From Thalassobius vesicularis (GTDB lineage: Bacteria > Pseudomonadota > Alphaproteobacteria > Rhodobacterales > Rhodobacteraceae), in NCBI RefSeq assembly GCF_004799325.1, contig NZ_SSMD01000001.1:682001-746000 (forward strand): DNA of 64,000 nt. The letters are read 5' to 3'. This document shows, piece by piece, positions 59,966 to 64,000 of the stretch (the stretch's first letter is position 1; each line of letters begins with the position of its first letter). A model generated the notes under the pieces. It was not told the DNA's origin. It saw only the letters and a program-made list of their open reading frames with translations, and searched no databases. A program made the translations under genes and the position numbers.

Positions 59966-62061
59966 GCCTGCTCTCCCTTGCGTGGTTTGCGTGTCTTGGA
60001 CTTTGTTTTCGCCTTCGCCGCGGCCTTTCTGGCCGGCTTGGCGATCTGTTTCGGCGCCTCCGGCTCGACCGGCAGATCGGGCATCGCGGGCAGCTGCAAA
60101 TGGCGCAACTGCTCGGCGGCCTGCGCCAGTCGCGGAGTCAGCTTCAGCAGCAGCTCCTCCTGTTGACGCCGCCGCGCCTCGCTCTGCTCATAGCGGGCGC
60201 GCAACTCGTCCACGTCCACCTTGTGCATCACCTGCATCCGCATCTGCAGTGCCTGATCGGCCTGGGTCTGGTCCAGTTTCTGCTGCAGCTGGCGATACGC
60301 CTCGGAGGCCTCGACCTGCGCCCGGTCCTGACGCGCGATCTGCTGACGCGCCTCCTCGATCTTGGCGCCCCGCACTTCGATCTCGGCGTTCTGTTCCTCC
60401 AGTTGCCGGGTCTTGGCCTGCACCGTCTCGCGCAGTTGGGTCAGCTCGGCCCGCAGTTCGGCCATGCGCTGATCGCGGGTGCCGAGTTGCTCCTGAAGAT
60501 TGCCGATCTTGGTGCCGCGCGCCTCGATCTCGGCGGTCTGCGCGTCCAGTTTCCCGGCCTGGGCCTGCACCGTTTCACGCAGTTGGGTCAGCTCGGCCCG
60601 CAGTTCGGCCATGCGCTGATCGCGGGTGCCGAGTTGTTCCTGAAGATTGCCGATCTTGGTGCCGCGCGCCTCGATCTCGGCGGTCTGCGCGTCCAGTTTT
60701 TCGGTCTGGGCCTGAACCGTTTCACGCAGTTGAGCCAGCTCGGCCTGCGCTTCGGCCATGCGCTGATCGCGCGCGCCAAGCTGGCTTTGCAACTCATTGA
60801 TCCGTGCGCCGCGCGCCTCGATCTCGGCGTTTTGTTCTTCCAGTTGGCGGGTTTGTTCGGCCAGTTGTGCCTCGAAGCCCTGAATCCGGGTGCCGCGCAC
60901 CTGGATTTCGGCGTTCTGTTCCTCCAGCTGGGCGTTCCGCTCGGCCAGGGCCGCGTCCTGGGCTTCCAGCCGGGTGGCCATATCCTCGCTCTGGCGGATC
61001 AACTGCTCCGAGGATTCTTCCAGCTCGACCAGTTGCATATCCCGCTCGGCCATTTGACCCTGCAAGTCACGTGCCCGGCTTTGGCTGGCCTCGAGCTCTT
61101 GGCGCAGGGTGGTCAACTCGGTCCCGCGAGCCGCCAGTTGCTCGTTAAGGTCGGTCAGACGCGCCCCGCGCACTTCGATCTCGGCATTCTGGCGGGCGGC
61201 GGCGTCGCGCAGTTCGGCCAGGCTGGCCTGCGCGGCGGTGTGCTGTTCCTGAGAGGATGCCAATTCGACGGTCCGCGCCTCGATCTCAGCGGCCTGACTC
61301 TCGGCCACGTCGCGGAGCGCCTGCAACTCGGACCGCAGCTGATCGCCCTCTTGCTGGACGGCCTCCATCTGCTGCGCCTGAACGCCGGCGATGCCGCGCA
61401 ACTCCTCCAGCTCGGCCAGCAACGCGGCCTGGGCGCGGGCGGCCAGGTCCTGGCTGGCGGCCACCTCGGTCCAGTCGGGGTCTTGGTCCGCCTCAAGGCT
61501 GACCTCGAACAGGCGTTCGCGCAGCCAGTCGCGCAGCGCGGCCGCGTCGACGCCCTGTTCGAAATAGGGTTCGGCCCCGCAGCGCAGCCGGATCGTCGAG
61601 GCGCGCTCCAACAGGCCCGCGGCCTCGAATGCGGTCAGGATCGACAGCTCAGCACCGGGCAGGTCAATCCACAGATGCAACGGCGCGGGCAGATCGCCCA
61701 GACACTGACGCAGCGCCTCGGGGGACAACAGCTCGACCGTGCGGCGATCCCGCTGGGTCAGGCCGGGGAACAGCTCGCCCAAAAGCGGCAAGGGCGGCGT
61801 CAGCGCGCGCAGCCCCGGCAGGGAATAGACCGCCATCTCGGCCTCGCCATCGGCTGGGGCCGGCAGCGCGGGGATCACCTCCAGCCCGGGGCGGGACAGC
61901 AGCGCGCCCGCCTGCCCCAACCGCCCGGCATCCAGGGGTTCCAGCAACACGGCCCGTTCAGGCCACCCGCCCAGAGCCGCCTGCCGGTGCATCCGCACCG
62001 CGGGCAACGGCGCCCCGCACAGGATCAGGCTTCCGGTCACGATGGTGTCACGCTCGGTCAT
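59962..62061 (-). CDS. Long coiled-coil protein with methyltransferase-like N-terminal remnant
   Basis: This 699-residue protein has a globular N-terminal ~205 residues. The segment LHLWIDLPGAELSILTAF and the following LLERASTIRLRCGAEPYFEQ recall the end of FkbM-type methyltransferases, but no SAM-binding loop is visible. Residues ~205-650 are heptad coiled coil in which the motif EI(E/Q)(A/V)RG recurs at least six times. It contains three 49-residue tandem units (QTAEIEARGTKIGNLQEQLG...). The C-terminus is strongly basic (KPARKAAAKAKTKSKTRKPR). A scaffold role for the glycosyl/sulfotransferase set is possible. It overlaps the sulfotransferase at 59039 by 4 bp. Confidence 0.78.
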   Translation of the reverse strand: MTERDTIVTGSLILCGAPLPAVRMHRQAALGGWPERAVLLEPLDAGRLGQAGALLSRPGLEVIPALPAPADGEAEMAVYSLPGLRALTPPLPLLGELFPGLTQRDRRTVELLSPEALRQCLGDLPAPLHLWIDLPGAELSILTAFEAAGLLERASTIRLRCGAEPYFEQGVDAAALRDWLRERLFEVSLEADQDPDWTEVAASQDLAARAQAALLAELEELRGIAGVQAQQMEAVQQEGDQLRSELQALRDVAESQAAEIEARTVELASSQEQHTAAQASLAELRDAAARQNAEIEVRGARLTDLNEQLAARGTELTTLRQELEASQSRARDLQGQMAERDMQLVELEESSEQLIRQSEDMATRLEAQDAALAERNAQLEEQNAEIQVRGTRIQGFEAQLAEQTRQLEEQNAEIEARGARINELQSQLGARDQRMAEAQAELAQLRETVQAQTEKLDAQTAEIEARGTKIGNLQEQLGTRDQRMAELRAELTQLRETVQAQAGKLDAQTAEIEARGTKIGNLQEQLGTRDQRMAELRAELTQLRETVQAKTRQLEEQNAEIEVRGAKIEEARQQIARQDRAQVEASEAYRQLQQKLDQTQADQALQMRMQVMHKVDVDELRARYEQSEARRRQQEELLLKLTPRLAQAAEQLRHLQLPAMPDLPVEPEAPKQIAKPARKAAAKAKTKSKTRKPRKGEQA
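60461..60901 (-). repeat. Three tandem 147-bp units in the coiled-coil gene
   Basis: The 10-mer GCCATGCGCT recurs at 60461, 60608 and 60755, exactly 147 bp (49 codons) apart. The first two units are nearly identical at DNA level and the third is diverged. This is a recent in-frame tandem duplication on top of an older one. Confidence 0.85.
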
Positions 62062-62117
62062 CCCTGACGCTCCTTTGCAATAGTCCCGCCGGGCGGGGGT
62101 CTGACAGTCCCAGCATG

Positions 62118-63026
62118 TCAGAAATCCCGCCCGCTTTGTTCGATGTTTCTTCCCGACCGCCCCAGCAGCCGCGCCAGATCGGAAAACGCGCTCCAGGTGC
62201 TGGCCAGATAGCGCGGTGCGGCGGTCAGCAGCAGCAGGTCGGCCAGAGCATACTGCACCTGCCGGGGCGAGCGATCATAGAGATCGCGCCGCAGATACCG
62301 CAGCTGCGCGCCATAGCGATCGGTCAACGCCTCGTAGGTCTCGGGCAGATCGGCCGCGACAAAGATCGTATCGGCCTGCCCCGCCGCCACCAGCGTATCC
62401 AGCCGTTCGATGAACCGCGACACATGGCTTTTGCTGCGCCATTCGGTCAGTTCGGCATGGCGTTCGGCCGGCCAGTTCTGCGGCCCCTCAAAGCTGAGGT
62501 GATCGTAGGCCGCCCCCGTCGCCATGCGGATATGCGCGGCCACCGCACTGGGACGCGGCACGCGGTTCACCAAATCCAGAACCTGCGGCACCGGGCGCAG
62601 GGCGCGCAGGAACCGGCGTTCAAAGGCCGGGTCGCGGTAACGGCTGTTCAGCACATAGGCCGAGCGCACGTAGATATCGCGCCCCGGATGGTCGGCCCCT
62701 TCCGGCAGGATCGGCGCCTGAAAGGCCGCGCCTTCCTCGATCTCCATGTAATTGTAGATCTCGGCCGCGCCCGCCCGGAACGCCTGGGCCGAGGGTTCGT
62801 CCTCGGCCACCGGCCAGTCATAGGACAGCAGATCGCCGATCCGGGCCTGGCAATGGTGATCGGGGCGCCAGACCACGACCAGTTGCCGACCCGTGCGCGC
62901 AGCAATCCCCGCCGCCGAGGCCATCGCCCGCAGACGGTTGCTCAGGCCGTGCTGAACATCAACGAACAGGCAGGGCTGCCGGGTGATCACCGTCGGGACA
63001 GGCATGTACGCACCTCCGCCATCCAT
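62118..63026 (-). CDS. Fucosyltransferase-like GT-B protein (GT23/GT65-like pattern)
   Basis: The 302-residue protein shows LFVDVQHGLSNRLRAMASAA and RQLVVVWRPDHHCQARIGDL at the N-terminus and AVAAHIRM in the middle. The C-terminal pattern is TIFVAADLPETYEAL, VQYALADLLLLTAAPRYLAS and TWSAFSDLARLLG. This set is characteristic of NodZ/FUT8/O-fucosyltransferase-type GT-B enzymes, with the HxRx motif binding GDP-fucose. A local GDP-fucose supply (manC, gmd, fcl) makes fucose transfer likely. The start could also be the internal ATG at 63005 (MPVPTVITRQPC). Confidence is moderate because only motifs were read. Confidence 0.75.
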   Translation of the reverse strand: MDGGGAYMPVPTVITRQPCLFVDVQHGLSNRLRAMASAAGIAARTGRQLVVVWRPDHHCQARIGDLLSYDWPVAEDEPSAQAFRAGAAEIYNYMEIEEGAAFQAPILPEGADHPGRDIYVRSAYVLNSRYRDPAFERRFLRALRPVPQVLDLVNRVPRPSAVAAHIRMATGAAYDHLSFEGPQNWPAERHAELTEWRSKSHVSRFIERLDTLVAAGQADTIFVAADLPETYEALTDRYGAQLRYLRRDLYDRSPRQVQYALADLLLLTAAPRYLASTWSAFSDLARLLGRSGRNIEQSGRDF

Positions 63027-63048
63027 GCGGGTTCCTCCGGTCGGGGCC

Positions 63049-64000
63049 TCAGGGCTTGCTTCCGGGGATCCGCGAGCGCGCCTTGCGCAATGGATCGGTC
63101 ACTTTCCAGGAATTCGAGGTATAGATCCGGTCCAGCTCGGCCGACAGGTCCTCGATCCGGGCCGAGGCCTCCGCAAGACCGCGCGTACGCTCGGCCAGGG
63201 TGCGGGTCAGCTCTTCGGCGGTCTTGGTCTGCGCCTTGTGGCGCGTCGCCGCGGCCTTCAGCGCCTTGTCCAGATCGGCCAGCCGGGTTTCGGCGCGCTT
63301 CAGCGCCTTTTCCCGATCGGCCAGCCGGATTTCGGTGGCGGCCAGCGCCTCGTTGCGCAGGTCCAGATCCGAGCGCACCTGCCGCGTTTCGGCCTGCTGT
63401 GTGCGCAGCTGCTCGCCGGTGTCCAGAATGATGCAGCCCAGCACCTCTTCGCGCAGGCGCCGTTCCACCAGGGCGGTCTGGAAGCGGCGGTCCTGGGCGC
63501 GGTTGACGGCCTTCAGCAATTTCTCGTCCCCGACCCGCCCGCGCAGGTCGGTGTTATCGCGCTCTTGCGCGGCGGCCTGCTCCAGCGCCTCTTGCAGGCT
63601 CAGGGCCAGCAGGTCGCGCTCTTCGGTCAGGGCGTCCAGCTGCGCCCGCAGATCGGCTTCCAGCTGCTTGCCCTGCTGGGCAAGCGCGGCATGGCGTTGC
63701 TCGGCGGCATGCGCCTGTTCGGCGCGGGCCTTCTTGGCGGCCTTCAGCTGCTGTTCCAGCCCTACCAACAGATCGGACTGCCCGGCGGCCGCCTGGCGCA
63801 GCTCGTCCAGCTCGGCCTCACGGCTGGTCAGGCGGGTTTCCATATCCTCGATCAGCTGGACGGTCTGGGCCAGGGTGTCGCGCAGCAGGCTGACCTGCTC
63901 CACCTCCTCGGCCGAGCGCTCGCGCAGGCGGTCCAGTTCATCTTCGGCGACCTTGCGGTCACGGTTCAGGCGGGACAGGTCGGTTTGCAGACGCGCACCG
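63049..64000 (-). CDS. Coiled-coil protein, C-terminal part (5' end beyond window)
   Basis: The frame stays open on the minus strand to the end of the window, so the gene begins beyond base 64000; at least 316 residues are visible. Almost all is heptad coiled coil (for example TLAQTVQLIEDMETRLTSRE). It ends with a short conserved-looking tail, LDRIYTSNSWKVTDPLRKAR. This tail is common at the end of the coiled coils that precede or follow glycosyltransferase domains in polysaccharide loci. The missing upstream part may therefore carry a glycosyltransferase or methyltransferase domain. Confidence 0.75.
   Translation of the reverse strand, partial: GARLQTDLSRLNRDRKVAEDELDRLRERSAEEVEQVSLLRDTLAQTVQLIEDMETRLTSREAELDELRQAAAGQSDLLVGLEQQLKAAKKARAEQAHAAEQRHAALAQQGKQLEADLRAQLDALTEERDLLALSLQEALEQAAAQERDNTDLRGRVGDEKLLKAVNRAQDRRFQTALVERRLREEVLGCIILDTGEQLRTQQAETRQVRSDLDLRNEALAATEIRLADREKALKRAETRLADLDKALKAAATRHKAQTKTAEELTRTLAERTRGLAEASARIEDLSAELDRIYTSNSWKVTDPLRKARSRIPGSKP

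Overview
The window is GC-rich and its gene content points to an alphaproteobacterium of the Rhodobacteraceae (roseobacter) type. The signs are a secA/radC/dnaK/dnaJ neighbourhood with a perfect alphaproteobacterial RpoH promoter, ATG/GTG/TTG starts with GGAGG-like ribosome sites, a DUF2793 protein, RTX proteins of the 'MCTIC' serralysin type, and a plasmid-type replication module (RPA-family replication initiator plus ParAB). This assignment is inferred from gene families, not from a database search.

Layout. (1) 1-11813 is core-chromosome-like: the 3' part of secA, two exported proteins, radC, dnaJ and dnaK (minus strand), an AlkB-like dioxygenase, an ABC-2 polysaccharide export permease, cysQ and a family 2 glycosyltransferase. 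(2) 11800-11865 holds imperfect 26-bp direct repeats with a 40-bp period and looks like a seam. (3) 11966-17796 is a nucleotide-sugar block: galU, galE, the four dTDP-L-rhamnose genes (rfbC, rfbB, rfbD, rfbA; the last three joins overlap ATGA-style) and a Nudix hydrolase. (4) 17838-21781 is a complete plasmid-style replication and partition module: parB and parA on the minus strand, an iteron/DnaA-box origin region, and a divergent replication initiator. Four copies of one parS-like palindrome lie in and around it, one of them 23 kb away. (5) 21916-36134 carries four large RTX proteins (one serralysin-like protease, three probable adhesin or matrix proteins), ugd and a wza-like export lipoprotein. 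(6) 36216-38037 is a small phage-tail-like cassette. (7) 38208-64000 is a polysaccharide assembly region: glf, a 2012-residue protein with four glycosyltransferase-like domains and a galectin-like segment, five sulfotransferases, several other glycosyltransferases, the GDP-mannose/GDP-fucose genes manC, gmd and fcl, a fucosyltransferase-like protein and coiled-coil proteins.

How the genes fit together. GalU, GalE, Ugd, Glf, RfbABCD, ManC, Gmd and Fcl would supply UDP-Glc, UDP-Gal, UDP-GlcA, UDP-Galf, dTDP-Rha, GDP-Man and GDP-Fuc to the local glycosyltransferases. The sulfotransferases would decorate the product, Wza would export it, and the RTX proteins would form the protein part of an attachment matrix. 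A rhamnose operon and surface genes on an RPA-type replicon match the 'biofilm plasmid' type described for roseobacters. What is unusual is that the module lies in the same contig as secA and dnaKJ, which suggests chromosomal integration of such a replicon (or an assembly join to be excluded). No Wzx/Wzy, Wzc-like co-polymerase, type I secretion ABC transporter, rRNA, tRNA, CRISPR array or transposase was recognised in the window.
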